64,000 nt of DNA from Pseudomonadota bacterium (GCA_021805565.1 JAJZFA010000016.1:1-64000), one strand, 5' to 3'. Shown: positions 16,312 through 25,045, numbered from the stretch's first letter. A program made the numbers and translations. The notes: generated by a model from the letters alone, not told the origin.

Positions 16312-17183
16312 TGAAAGAACCGATCATGACGGACGAAACTGGCCGGGTGCTGATTTTCGGCCTGGGCTACAGCGGACGCGCCATCGCGGCGGCGGCCAGG
16401 GAAGCGGGTTTCCACGTGGACGGCACCAGCCGTTCGGATACGGCCGGCTTGCTGGCCTTCGATGCGGCGGACGCGGCGATTCAGGCGGCGACGCATCTGG
16501 TGACCACCGCCGCGCCGGACGAGTCCGGCGATCCGATCCTGGCCCGCTATGCGCCGGCCATCGCGGCGGCACCCCGGTTGCGCTGGATCGGGTATCTGTC
16601 CAGCACGACGGTTTACGGCAACCGCGACGGCGGCTGGGTGGACGAAGACACCCCCGTGAGGCCCACGCAGCTTCGGGGGCAGCGCCGCGTGGCGGCCGAG
16701 GACGCATGGTCCCGCTTCGGCGACCGATGGCCGGTCGATATTTTCCGGCTGGCGGGAATTTATGGGCCAGAACGCTCCGCCTTCGGCGATCTGCGCGCCG
16801 GACGGGCACGGCGGATGGACAAGCCGGGTCACTGTTTCGGCCGCATTCACCGCGAAGATATCGCCCGCGCGGTGGTCGCGGCGATGCTTCAACACCCGCC
16901 GGCCCGGCGACGGGTGTTCAATCTGACCGACGACGAACCGTCCGAAAGTGCCGCCGTCGTGACCGAGGCGGCGGCCCTTTTGGGTGTGCCGCCGCCGCCC
17001 ATAATGGCGTACGCGGATGCGCTGCCCGCGATGAGCCCGATGGCGCGCGGCTTCTGGGCCGACAATCGCCGCGTCGCTAACGCGAAGACCAAGGCGGCGC
17101 TGGGCATCGCGTGGTTGTATCCAACCTATCGGGACGGACTACGCGCCATCCTGGCCGAGGAGCGCGGCGAGCGTCTGGCGTAA
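16311..17183 (+). CDS. NAD-dependent epimerase/dehydratase-like protein (extended SDR, YeeZ type)
   Basis: This is 290 residues from ATG 16311, which overlaps the permease stop (TGATG); ATG 16326 is a possible later start. The nucleotide loop GLGYSG lies at residues 17-22, STTVYGNRDGGWVDED carries the S/Y positions of the extended SDR active site, and FRLAGIYGPERSA is the family's substrate-loop motif. The usual YxxxK is not obvious, as in YeeZ/atypical SDRs, so catalytic activity is uncertain. Its coupling to an importer operon hints that it acts on the imported compound or only shares regulation. Its 3' end overlaps the convergent hydrolase gene by 45 bp. Confidence 0.82.
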   Translation: MKEPIMTDETGRVLIFGLGYSGRAIAAAAREAGFHVDGTSRSDTAGLLAFDAADAAIQAATHLVTTAAPDESGDPILARYAPAIAAAPRLRWIGYLSSTTVYGNRDGGWVDEDTPVRPTQLRGQRRVAAEDAWSRFGDRWPVDIFRLAGIYGPERSAFGDLRAGRARRMDKPGHCFGRIHREDIARAVVAAMLQHPPARRRVFNLTDDEPSESAAVVTEAAALLGVPPPPIMAYADALPAMSPMARGFWADNRRVANAKTKAALGIAWLYPTYRDGLRAILAEERGERLA

Positions 17184-17906
17184 CAGCGCCAGATCTGCCG
17201 GCCGGGACAAACGGTGGTCGCCGTCCTTGACCAGGATCACCCGCACATCCGGCGTTTCGGCCTGTTCGGCAATGCGCAAGGCCAGTTCCCATGGCACGTC
17301 GGGATCCGCCTGACCGTGCAACAGGCGGATCGGGCACCGGATGGGAATGCGGCCGGTTAGAACCGCATGCCTGGCGCCGTCCTCGATCAGGGCCTTGGTA
17401 ATGGGTGTCGGATCGCCGTATTGGCTGGGGACATAGAGCACGCCGTCGCGTTGCAGCGTGGCGCGTTCCGCCGGGGCCATCGAGTCCCACATCAGGCGCT
17501 GGGTAAAATCCGGAGCGGCGGCGATGCCCACCAGGGCGACAACGCGATCCGGACGGGCGATGGCGGCCAGAAGCGCGATCCAACCGCCCATCGACGACCC
17601 GACCAGGATCAGCTTGCCGGTGGTCAGCGTGTCGATCGCCGCCAGCGCGTCGGCGGTCCAGGCACCGATCGTGCCGTCCAGGAAGTCTCCGCCGCTGGCA
17701 CCATGGCCCGAATAGTCGAACCGCAACAGGCCGCTACCGCGCTCGGTGCAAAACTCCGCCAGGGCGGTGGCTTTGTCGCCGGTCATATCCGACCGGAATC
17801 CGGGCAGAAACACGATCGACGGGCCGGCGCCATCCAGGCGTATCCAGGCGATTTCGGTGCCGTTGCCGCGATCCAGGCGACCGGTGGTCTGCTTCATATG
17901 CGTCAT
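17139..17906 (-). CDS. alpha/beta hydrolase
   Basis: This is 255 residues. The nucleophile elbow is GSSMGG at 103-108 (Ser105). The oxyanion region FLPGFRSDMTGDKA, the acid in GQADPDVPW and the histidine in KDGDHRLSR complete a standard triad. The arrangement, with FDYSGHGASGGDF before the elbow, matches the ABHD10/carboxylesterase-like group of small esterases that act on acyl thioesters or acyl glucuronides. It is transcribed against the epimerase-like gene, with which it shares 45 bp at the 3' end. The next plus-strand gene is 304 bp upstream of its start, across repeat copy C. Confidence 0.88.
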   Translation of the reverse strand: MTHMKQTTGRLDRGNGTEIAWIRLDGAGPSIVFLPGFRSDMTGDKATALAEFCTERGSGLLRFDYSGHGASGGDFLDGTIGAWTADALAAIDTLTTGKLILVGSSMGGWIALLAAIARPDRVVALVGIAAAPDFTQRLMWDSMAPAERATLQRDGVLYVPSQYGDPTPITKALIEDGARHAVLTGRIPIRCPIRLLHGQADPDVPWELALRIAEQAETPDVRVILVKDGDHRLSRPADLALLRQTLAALLGQDGA

Positions 17907-17990
17907 AATCCCCAGAACAGGCAGTCCGATGCGTGGGTCAGTTTGTCACGACGCAACCGGTGGGCGTCGCCGGAACGAACGGCCCTATCC

Positions 17991-18108
17991 TTAGGCAACG
18001 CTGGCCAATAAGTGCGTCAGCACGCCAGCAAAGTTGCCGCGCAAAACATGAGCTTAGGGATTGCCCGACGCTGCCGCTTGTAGCGATTATTGTCGGGCAA
18101 TTCCTAAG
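17991..18108 (+). repeat. dispersed repeat, copy C (two-module, with hairpin)
   Basis: CTGGCCAATAAGTGCGTCAG and CACGCCAGCAAAGTTGCC form module one. TTGCCCGACG pairs with TGTCGGGCAA as the hairpin of module two, flanked by TTAGG and CCTAAG. Compared with copy A the two arms have both changed so that pairing is kept. It fills most of the 304 bp gap between the divergent hydrolase and GT4 genes. Confidence 0.8.
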
Positions 18109-18210
18109 CTGCCGCCGCACTCCGCACGGCCAGCACAGGGCGCGCCGGCTCTCCCAACGTTCGAGGCTACAGGTGCTGGCGAATATCGCCAAGCATGATA
18201 TGCCGCCCGC

Positions 18211-19353
18211 ATGGTGCCTTCCCCCGATTCGGCCGTGGTTTTGCAGGTTCTGCCGTCGCTTGTTACCGGCGGCGTGGAACGCGGCACCGTCGAAATCGCA
18301 CAGGCCATCGCCGAAGCCGGCGCCACCGCCCTGGTCGCCAGCGAAGGCGGACCGCTGGTGCGCCAGATCGAGCGCGCGGGCGGCATCCACATCGCCCTGC
18401 CGCTGACCGTCAAATCGCCGTTCGGTATCTGGCGCAACGCCGCGGCGCTGGAACGGGTGATCCGTCAGCAGAACGTGTCGCTGGTGCATGCCCGGTCGCG
18501 CGCGCCGGCGTGGTCGGCCTGGCTGGCCTGCCAGCGAACCGGCGTGCCGTTCGTTACGACGTATCACGGCACCTACAGCGAAGGCGTTCCGTTCAAACGA
18601 ACCTATAACAGCGTGATGGCGCGCGGCCGCATCGTCATCGCCGCCAGTCATTTCATTGCCGGGCTGGTAACCGAACGGCACGGCGTCGATCCGTCCGCGA
18701 TCAGGGTTATCCCACGGGGTGTCGATCCGGCGGTGTTCGACCCGGCCATGGTTGCCGGCAACCGCGTCGCCAAACTGGCGGCGGCATGGCGTCTGCCGGA
18801 CGGGGTCCGGACCGTGGTACTGCCGGCGCGGCTGACCCCGTGGAAAGGGCATGCGGTGTTGCTGGATGCCATGGTCCGGCTGAACCGGCCCGGCATTATG
18901 TGCGTCTTCGTGGGCGCGCATCAGGGGCGCTATCGGTATGTCCAGGCCCTGGAAAACCGGGCCGCCCGGCTGGGCATCGCCGGGCAACTGCGGTTCGTGG
19001 GCCAGTGCGACGATATGCCGGCCGCCCTGGCCCTGTCGGACGTGGTGGTACATGCCTCGACGAAGCCCGAAGCGTTCGGCCGCGTGGTGATCGAGGCACA
19101 GGCCATGGGCCGGCCGACGATCGCGTCCGACCTCGGCGGCCCGGTTGAGACGGTACGGCATGGCGACACCGGTTGGCGCGTCGAACCCGGCAACGCGGAT
19201 GCGCTGGCGGCGGCGATCGCCGTGGCGCTGGACCTGAGCGCGGACGACCGCATGGCGCTGGGACTGCGGGCGCGGGCGTCGGTGCCAACGGTGCGGGCGA
19301 TGCAGGATGCGACGCTGGACGTGTACGAATCGGTGCTGACGGCGGAAGTATGA
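18211..19353 (+). CDS. glycosyltransferase family 4 (GT-B)
   Basis: This is 380 residues. The N-terminal acceptor domain begins VLQVLPSLVTGGVERGTVEI, the glycine-rich GGVE loop of GT4 enzymes. The donor domain holds VLPARLTPWKGHAVLLDA and the EX7E motif in KPEAFGRVVIEAQAMGRP. It should transfer a sugar from a nucleotide-sugar donor to a lipid- or polysaccharide-linked acceptor on the cytoplasmic face. It is isolated between two repeat copies (C and D) and not in a visible polysaccharide operon; other glycosyltransferases lie at 23, 43, 47 and 54 kb. Confidence 0.9.
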   Translation: MVPSPDSAVVLQVLPSLVTGGVERGTVEIAQAIAEAGATALVASEGGPLVRQIERAGGIHIALPLTVKSPFGIWRNAAALERVIRQQNVSLVHARSRAPAWSAWLACQRTGVPFVTTYHGTYSEGVPFKRTYNSVMARGRIVIAASHFIAGLVTERHGVDPSAIRVIPRGVDPAVFDPAMVAGNRVAKLAAAWRLPDGVRTVVLPARLTPWKGHAVLLDAMVRLNRPGIMCVFVGAHQGRYRYVQALENRAARLGIAGQLRFVGQCDDMPAALALSDVVVHASTKPEAFGRVVIEAQAMGRPTIASDLGGPVETVRHGDTGWRVEPGNADALAAAIAVALDLSADDRMALGLRARASVPTVRAMQDATLDVYESVLTAEV

Positions 19354-19420
19354 TGGCGGCAGCGGCAATAAGCGGGTTGGCACACCGGCAGGGCTGCCCG
19401 CACAGGCAAGGCATTGGGGC
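19354..19420 (+). repeat. dispersed repeat, copy D (first module only)
   Basis: GGCGGCAGCGGCAATAAGC followed by GGCACACCGGCAGGGCTGCC matches module one, and its GGCACACCG variant is shared with copy B. No hairpin module follows. It begins right after the GT4 stop codon. Confidence 0.55.
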
Positions 19421-19578
19421 GTGGCTGTCGCTGCGATCCGGCGACGCCCCTTACGAAACAATCCGCCGCCTGAATGCCGCGCTGGCGTCAACGGCCACCA
19501 CCATCGGAGACTTTGCAAATGTCGTTGAGTCCGGCGCCCGATGCGGGCCGTGACTGAAGTGCCCGAAAGGTCAAACCC

Positions 19579-20475
19579 ATGAGCCTGCGGAACATCGCCC
19601 TGACCTGGGCCTTGCGCCGATGGGTCAAGGGAAACGATCAGGATATCGCGGCATCCCGAGCGATGGCCGGCAAGGTGCCGTTCGGGGCAAAACACGCGAA
19701 AGGCTGGCGGGTCCGGTCCCCGGCGGAATCGCCTTTGACGGGCGACTGGATCGAACCGGTTGCCGCCGGCCATCCGGCCCTGGGGCGGTGCATCTTGTAT
19801 CTCCATGGCGGCGCATACGTCGCGATGTCGGCCGCAAGCTACCGTACGCTGACCTCCCGCCTGGCATATGCCGTTCCGGCTCGGCTCTTCGCGCTGGATT
19901 ACCGGCTGGCCCCCGAACATCCGTTTCCTGCCGCGCTGGACGACGCGATTGCGGCCTATCGGGCACTGGTCGCCAGCGGAATACCGCCGTCCCGGATCGT
20001 CGTCGCGGGCGATTCCGCGGGTGGCGGCCTTGCCCTGGCGCTGCTGATCGCCCTGCGCGACGACGGCGCCGCATTGCCTGCCGCCGCGGTGCTGTTCTCG
20101 CCCTGGACCGACCTGGCCGCCACCGGCCAAAGCGTCATCGATAACAGCGACAGCGACGCACTGTTCTTCGGCACGGCGATCAGCCGAACCGCGCGGCATT
20201 ATCTTGGCGATACACCCGCCAACACGCCGCTGGCCTCGCCGTTCTATGCGGATCTGGCCGGATTGCCGCCGTTGCTGTTCCAGGTCAGCGACACCGAAGT
20301 GCTGCTGGACGATTCGCGCCGGGTTGCGGAAAAGGCCGGACGCGCCGGCGTTCCGGCGACGTTGCGCATCTGGCACGGTCTGCCGCATGTCTGGCAGTTC
20401 TTCGCCGCGATCCTGCCCGAGGGCCGCGACGCCCTGAAGGAGGCAGCCACCTTCGTCAGAACCCACCTTCCATAG
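19579..20475 (+). CDS. alpha/beta hydrolase, hormone-sensitive lipase family
   Basis: This is 298 residues. The HSL-family oxyanion motif HGGAY lies at 76-80, and the nucleophile elbow GDSAGG at 144-149 (Ser146). The acid is in SDTEVLLDDS and the histidine in WHGLPHVWQ. DYRLAPEHPFPAALDD is also characteristic. Such enzymes hydrolyse short-chain esters of lipids or xenobiotics. It stands alone on the plus strand. Its stop codon is 5 bp from the 3' end of the convergent methyltransferase gene. Confidence 0.92.
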   Translation: MSLRNIALTWALRRWVKGNDQDIAASRAMAGKVPFGAKHAKGWRVRSPAESPLTGDWIEPVAAGHPALGRCILYLHGGAYVAMSAASYRTLTSRLAYAVPARLFALDYRLAPEHPFPAALDDAIAAYRALVASGIPPSRIVVAGDSAGGGLALALLIALRDDGAALPAAAVLFSPWTDLAATGQSVIDNSDSDALFFGTAISRTARHYLGDTPANTPLASPFYADLAGLPPLLFQVSDTEVLLDDSRRVAEKAGRAGVPATLRIWHGLPHVWQFFAAILPEGRDALKEAATFVRTHLP

Positions 20476-20479
20476 GCGG

Positions 20480-21055
20480 TTATGGTGCTGCCAGCAGATC
20501 GAGCCGATAACCCGGCCGCCGGTCTTGAAGTATAACCGTCATGGCACCCGCGGTTGCCGCGATAAAATGTTCCGCCGCCTGATCGCCCGAACACGGATCG
20601 TCCGCGTGTCCAAGCCAGTTGACCAGCACCGCCCGCGCGCCCGGCAACAGGCTGTTCAGGGTTTGCCGCGCGCAGCGGTCGATGTCGGCCGGCGAGAGAA
20701 AATACAGCACCTCCGACAACACAATCAGATCGAACCGCTGACTGGGCCATTCATCCGGTATCCGCATCCGCTGAAACCTGACCCACGGTTCGCCGGCACA
20801 ATAAGCCGATGCGGTTCGCAGCGGCGGGTCGGCGATGTCCACCGCCAGCAGCGTGTCGCACAATGGTGCCAGCATCCGCGTCAGCACACCGATGGAGCAC
20901 CCCGCCTCCAGGCCGCTGGTGAACCGGCGGCCTGCCAGAACCTCTATTGTGCGACGATATTTCGCCTGCTCGTATGCGCTGGTCCTGAACGCCCATGGGT
21001 CCGGATTGGCTTGATAAAGCCGGTCGAAATGGGCGGGTTCGCGCGAACCGGTCAT
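20480..21055 (-). CDS. SAM-dependent methyltransferase, NodS-like
   Basis: This is 191 residues. The N-terminus DRLYQANPDPWAFRTSAYEQ with the PDPW signature, and the SAM motif I as LEAGCSIGVLTRMLAP, match the NodS family (N-methyltransferase of Nod-factor chitooligosaccharides) and related uncharacterised proteins. FDLIVLSEVLYFLSP supplies motif IV. In other proteobacteria a domain like this is found next to or fused with a PIG-L deacetylase; here the PIG-L gene is directly upstream, overlapping by 4 bp. A role in N-methylating a deacetylated amino sugar is an attractive inference. It is the last gene of a four-gene minus-strand operon. Confidence 0.85.
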   Translation of the reverse strand: MTGSREPAHFDRLYQANPDPWAFRTSAYEQAKYRRTIEVLAGRRFTSGLEAGCSIGVLTRMLAPLCDTLLAVDIADPPLRTASAYCAGEPWVRFQRMRIPDEWPSQRFDLIVLSEVLYFLSPADIDRCARQTLNSLLPGARAVLVNWLGHADDPCSGDQAAEHFIAATAGAMTVILQDRRPGYRLDLLAAP

Positions 21056-21789
21056 GTCGTCAGAAACGTCTCGAACGGATTGCCGAACACCGCCAGCAAT
21101 TCGGCGGGAAGCTGGAAACCGCCGGGATCGTCGGCGATCAGACCGCCATATTGCGTCGCATGCGCCTCGATCGCCCGGCGTTTCCGCGGCAGCATCGCCG
21201 CGATGCCGAGGCGCCAGCCGGTTCCGGCCGCACCCGGTATCTGTGTGTCCGGCGGCAGTGTCCAGCCCCAGACGGGATATGCCACGTGCCGTATGTCCGC
21301 GATCGCGGCAGCGGCGCCGGCTGCGAGCGACGCGGCTTCATGGTCGCAATGCGGATCGTATCGCCAGGGTGCCAGAATGGCGGTACATCCCGGTTCCCGG
21401 CCGATCAGCCGGACCAGTTGCGCCACCACGGCCGCGAACCCAGGACCGCTGCTCGGCGCGGCGCTGTCCGGTTCGCCCATGAAGACAACACGATCCGGGG
21501 GCAAACCGAGACAAGCAACTGCCTCGTGCACCTCGCGCGCCCGCATCTGGCGCAGGCGGGCGGGTGGATACTCCCAGGAATTTGGATGCGATGCGGCGCC
21601 GTCGGTCAGCACCACGACAAGCGGAGCCCGTCCGGCGACCACGCAGGTCGCGATCAGGCCCCCGCAACCCAGGCTTTCGTCGTCCGGATGCGGCGCCAGG
21701 ATCACGCATGTCCCCTTGCCGATCATGTCGTCCAGGCCACCCAGGGGCAGGGCCCGCCAGGCGCGGTGTAAGTCTCCTGCCCGCGTCAT
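21052..21789 (-). CDS. PIG-L family deacetylase
   Basis: This is 245 residues from ATG 21789, which overlaps the acyl-CoA dehydrogenase stop as ATGA; a longer frame to 21963 lies inside that gene. The metal-binding motif APHPDDESLGCGG is at about residues 32-44 (H34, D36, D37), and the second metal site is the histidine of DPHCDHEAA. These are the zinc ligands of LmbE/PIG-L enzymes, which remove N-acetyl groups from GlcNAc-type sugars. It is sandwiched between an acyl-CoA dehydrogenase homologue and a NodS-like methyltransferase, with a glycosyltransferase at the head of the operon, so a modified amino sugar or glycolipid is the likely theme. Confidence 0.9.
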   Translation of the reverse strand: MTRAGDLHRAWRALPLGGLDDMIGKGTCVILAPHPDDESLGCGGLIATCVVAGRAPLVVVLTDGAASHPNSWEYPPARLRQMRAREVHEAVACLGLPPDRVVFMGEPDSAAPSSGPGFAAVVAQLVRLIGREPGCTAILAPWRYDPHCDHEAASLAAGAAAAIADIRHVAYPVWGWTLPPDTQIPGAAGTGWRLGIAAMLPRKRRAIEAHATQYGGLIADDPGGFQLPAELLAVFGNPFETFLTT

Positions 21790-22835
21790 GTTCTTGCTTC
21801 CGGGTGATCCGCGACCCACTTGGCTGCCTCGACCAGCACCTCGTCGGGGGCCGGTTGGCGAAGATAAGTGGACAGGTCGCGGCAAATCAGTTCGACAGGG
21901 CTGCCTTGCCGGAACGCCGGCAAACCGAGAGATCGTTGCAACAATCGTATCGCATCGAGGCACGCGGTTTCGACCGCGATCCGGCCCAGGCCGGCCATGG
22001 CGACCCGAGCGCCGACCGGCGCGGCGGCATCTTCCGCGATTCTGGCGACGGCGTGCACCCAGAGCCGGCAGGTCTCACGCGCAATGATCGCCAAACCACA
22101 ACGGGCTTGCGTATGGGGATTATCGAACCGGCCGGTTTGTCGGAGTTGGGCGACACCGTGTTCCAGCAATGCGATCAGGCCACCCAGCGCGACCGCCGAC
22201 CCGCGCCAGGCGCCAGCCGAAAAATCGGGCTCGCGCAAATAATCTCCCGGATCGCCGAGCAGCGCGGCGGCGGACGTTTCGCAACCCGAAAAATCGACCG
22301 CGCCGGTCACGGCCGCCCGCATGCCTTGCAACGGCGAAGGAAGGGGCGTTGCTGTTTCGCCCATGCCCAGACGCAAAACGAGCATCCTTGTGTCGCCATT
22401 CTCATCGCGCGCGGTCACCAGGGCGCCATCGGTATAGCCGGCTCCGGAGCAGAATTGTTTGCCGCCATCCAGAAAAATCCGGTTGCCTTGCCGGCGCATG
22501 CTCAGTCCGCCCGAAGGCGGATCGGTGACCCACAACGCACACAGGCGCCCATCGTCGTCGGCCGGCCTGCCATAGCGGGCGATCGCATGCAGTGCGTTCA
22601 CATGCGCTTCCAGAATACGGCCCACCGACAGATTGCCTTGGCCAGCCAGGATCAGCAACGCCGCCAGATCGTCGGGATCGCCGCTGCCCGAAACCGGCAG
22701 GGCCGGCGATAGCGCCCCGGCGCGGCGCAACCGGCCGATCTCGGCAGCGGGAAATTCCGCGTTTCGGTCCAGCGCGATGCTTCTCTGTTGCATCCAGGGA
22801 ACCATTTCGCGAACAGCGGCGAGGACCATATCCAT
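21786..22835 (-). CDS. acyl-CoA dehydrogenase-like flavoprotein
   Basis: This is a 349-residue protein of the ACAD fold: an N-terminal helical domain, a beta domain with NRIFLDGGKQFCSGAGYTDG, and a C-terminal helical domain with RLLQRSLGLPAFRQGSPVE in the place of the usual IQVLGGxGY. It is slightly shorter than catabolic ACADs (about 380), and the usual catalytic Glu near the C-terminus is not evident. An unusual substrate or a monooxygenase-like role is possible. Its tight coupling to PIG-L (4 bp overlap) and to the GT2 gene (2 bp gap) argues for a job in a glycan or lipid modification path rather than in beta-oxidation. Confidence 0.78.
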   Translation of the reverse strand: MDMVLAAVREMVPWMQQRSIALDRNAEFPAAEIGRLRRAGALSPALPVSGSGDPDDLAALLILAGQGNLSVGRILEAHVNALHAIARYGRPADDDGRLCALWVTDPPSGGLSMRRQGNRIFLDGGKQFCSGAGYTDGALVTARDENGDTRMLVLRLGMGETATPLPSPLQGMRAAVTGAVDFSGCETSAAALLGDPGDYLREPDFSAGAWRGSAVALGGLIALLEHGVAQLRQTGRFDNPHTQARCGLAIIARETCRLWVHAVARIAEDAAAPVGARVAMAGLGRIAVETACLDAIRLLQRSLGLPAFRQGSPVELICRDLSTYLRQPAPDEVLVEAAKWVADHPEART

Positions 22836-22837
22836 CG

Positions 22838-23899
22838 CTAGTCCGCCGCCAGGGTTTCAGGGGGCCTCAACGTGCGTAAGATTGCTTCGGCGGCGGCGAT
22901 TTCGTCCGTAAGCGCCGCGAAGCGGACGCGCCGGCGTTGCAAAAGCGGGCTTGTCGCTTCCAGCGCCGCCCAGGCTGCGCCAAACAACCGGTGGGCCAAC
23001 ATCCGGTTCAACTGTCCAGGCGAAATCCCCAGGCCGGCGGCCAGAAACCGGTCTTGTATGCCACCCCAGGCCCGGCGAGCGCGATTGCGGAACGCATAAC
23101 GCCGGTACGCGTCCGCGGCCGGTTCAGCCTGCTCGTCTGCCCATTCGTCCTGCTGGATCATCCGCCGCCTTATGGTGTCGGCCATGCCGCCCGCTGCCCG
23201 TCCGGCAATACGCCCCGACACCGTCACCACAATCGCCGGATCGTGCCGCACCCGTGCGTCCATCATCCACAGCGCCCTGACGAAGGCCCGGTCTTCTCCG
23301 GCGGGGATGGCCGGAATGCCCCCAACCCGGCGAAACGCCCCGGCCCGAACCGCGAGGCTGGCGCCCGATGCTTCGGTATGGCGCGACGGCGGATCGTGCG
23401 GTTCCGGATCGAGCATCCACGCGATATCGTCCAAAAGTCCGGTCAGCCGGCATTCCCGCGCGTCGTCGGCGTGCAAATGCGCCGGAATCAGCGCGGCATC
23501 TTCAGGACCGATCGCCGCTCGGCCGCACACGATGTCCGCCCCCCGCGCCAGCCCTGCACAATTGCGCGCAATCCAGTCGGGCGGCGTCACGGAGTCCGCA
23601 TCGGTGGTCAGCAGTACGCCATCCTCGTCGGCAAGCGATGCCGCCAGTTGCATCGCCAGACGGCGCGCATGTCCGGCACTGGCCTGGGGCGCTGGCAAGT
23701 TCCGGCTGACAACCTCCAGCTTGAACCGCAAGTCCGGCAGCATTGCGTGGGCAATCCCCGCGGTGCTGTCGGAACAGTTGTTCAGCATTAAAACCACACA
23801 GTCGGGCGTCTGTATTTGCCTGTTCAATGCCAGCAGGCACGGGCCGATCCGGCCGGCCTCATCCCGCGCCGGAATTGCGACAACGGTCCGGCTAAGCAT
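22838..23899 (-). CDS. glycosyltransferase family 2
   Basis: This is 353 residues if started at ATG 23899 (MLSRTVVAIPARDEAGRIGP); an upstream GTG at 23974 would add 25 residues without family similarity. The GT-A nucleotide site VVLMLNNCSDSTAG is followed by the metal motif TTDADSVTPPDW. GEDRAFVRALW resembles the catalytic ED motif of inverting GT2 enzymes. It is the first gene of a minus-strand operon with ACAD, PIG-L and NodS-like methyltransferase genes (2 bp gap, then two 4 bp overlaps). I do not see membrane helices, so the acceptor is probably reached from the cytoplasm. Confidence 0.87.
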   Translation of the reverse strand: MLSRTVVAIPARDEAGRIGPCLLALNRQIQTPDCVVLMLNNCSDSTAGIAHAMLPDLRFKLEVVSRNLPAPQASAGHARRLAMQLAASLADEDGVLLTTDADSVTPPDWIARNCAGLARGADIVCGRAAIGPEDAALIPAHLHADDARECRLTGLLDDIAWMLDPEPHDPPSRHTEASGASLAVRAGAFRRVGGIPAIPAGEDRAFVRALWMMDARVRHDPAIVVTVSGRIAGRAAGGMADTIRRRMIQQDEWADEQAEPAADAYRRYAFRNRARRAWGGIQDRFLAAGLGISPGQLNRMLAHRLFGAAWAALEATSPLLQRRRVRFAALTDEIAAAEAILRTLRPPETLAAD

Positions 23900-24034
23900 C
23901 GGCGCACTGTGCCATCGGAGATTTCCTGACGATTGCAATTTCAGGAAAGTGGTCCGCGCCGCCGCCGATGCCACCCATGGTCACCAGGGCGTTATGCGGT
24001 TTGTGTTAACAAAAAAGCGAAGTATAGGGCGGAC

Positions 24035-25045
24035 ATGACACAACACATCGAAACCGACGTGGCCATCGTCGGCGCCGGCCCGGTGGGGCTGTTCGCCGTT
24101 TTCCAGTTGGGTATGCTGAAACTGTCCAGCGTATTGATCGACGCCCTGGCCGAGACCGGAGGCCAATGCGCCGCCTTGTATCCGGAAAAGCCGATCTACG
24201 ACATTCCGGCTCATCCGGCGATCGAGGCCGCTGCCCTGATCGCCCAACTGGAACAGCAAATCGCCCCATTCCCAACCCCTCGTCTGCTCGGACGTCAGGT
24301 TACCGGCCTGTCTGGCGCATGCGGCGGTTTCACGCTGACCACGGATACGGGCGACACGATCCGAGCCAAGGCCGTCATTGTCGCGGCCGGCGCGGGCGCG
24401 TTCGGTCCTAACCGTCCCCCGCTGGATGGCTTGGCCGCGTACGAAGCCAGCGGGGCCGTGCAATATTATGTGCGCCGCCGCGAGGACTTGCGCGGCAAGC
24501 GTGTGACGATTGCCGGCGGTGGCGACTCCGCCGTGGACTGGGCGCTGGCGCTGAAGGATATCGCCCGGGTTGCCGTCGTGCATCGCCGCGCCAAATTCCG
24601 GGCCGCGCCCGAATCCGCGGTCCGCTTGGACGACGCAGTCCGGAAAGGCGAGATCGAGATGGTCGTCCCGTACCAGCTTCACGGCCTGACCGGCACCGAT
24701 GGTAAACTGTCCTCGGTCGAGGTCGCCACCCTGGACGGTACGGTGAAGTCGATCCCAGCGGATATGTTGCTGCCGTTTTTCGGCCTGTCGATGGACCTCG
24801 GGCCGATCGCCGCCTGGGGGCTGCAAAGCCAGGCGCATCGCGTCGAAGCCGATCCCGCCACCGGACAGACCAGCTTGCCCGGCGTATTCGCGATCGGCGA
24901 CGTTGCGACCTATCCCGGCAAGCTGAAACTGATCCTGCAAGGCTTCAGCGAGGCCGCCGTCGCCGCGCACGCGATCTTCCCGATCGTCCATCCTGGCCAG
25001 GCGTTACATTTCGAGTATTCCACCAGCAAAGGGGTGCCTGCCTAG
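24035..25045 (+). CDS. ferredoxin/flavodoxin-NADP+ reductase, thioredoxin reductase-like
   Basis: This is 336 residues from ATG 24035. The FAD loop GAGPVG is at 13-18, ETGGQCAALYPEKPIYDIP at about 40-58 is a signature of TrxR-like FNRs (YumC/Bacillus type and alphaproteobacterial type), and the NADP loop GGGDSA is at 161-166. The redox CxxC of true thioredoxin reductase is missing. The enzyme passes electrons between NADPH and ferredoxin or flavodoxin. It could serve the Rieske oxygenase at 9.1 kb, but that is only a guess from the absence of other reductases here. Confidence 0.9.
   Translation: MTQHIETDVAIVGAGPVGLFAVFQLGMLKLSSVLIDALAETGGQCAALYPEKPIYDIPAHPAIEAAALIAQLEQQIAPFPTPRLLGRQVTGLSGACGGFTLTTDTGDTIRAKAVIVAAGAGAFGPNRPPLDGLAAYEASGAVQYYVRRREDLRGKRVTIAGGGDSAVDWALALKDIARVAVVHRRAKFRAAPESAVRLDDAVRKGEIEMVVPYQLHGLTGTDGKLSSVEVATLDGTVKSIPADMLLPFFGLSMDLGPIAAWGLQSQAHRVEADPATGQTSLPGVFAIGDVATYPGKLKLILQGFSEAAVAAHAIFPIVHPGQALHFEYSTSKGVPA

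Noticed and set aside
17938-20466. Very long open frame (842 codons) on the minus strand opposite the GT4 and esterase genes
   Set aside because: It is antisense to two genes with clear family motifs, is rich in Arg/Gly/Gln/His as GC-rich shadow frames are, and runs through two repeat copies.
20480-21055. Nodulation (Nod-factor) gene nodS
   Set aside because: The family match is real, but no nodABC genes or nod box are present, so a nodulation role is not supported.
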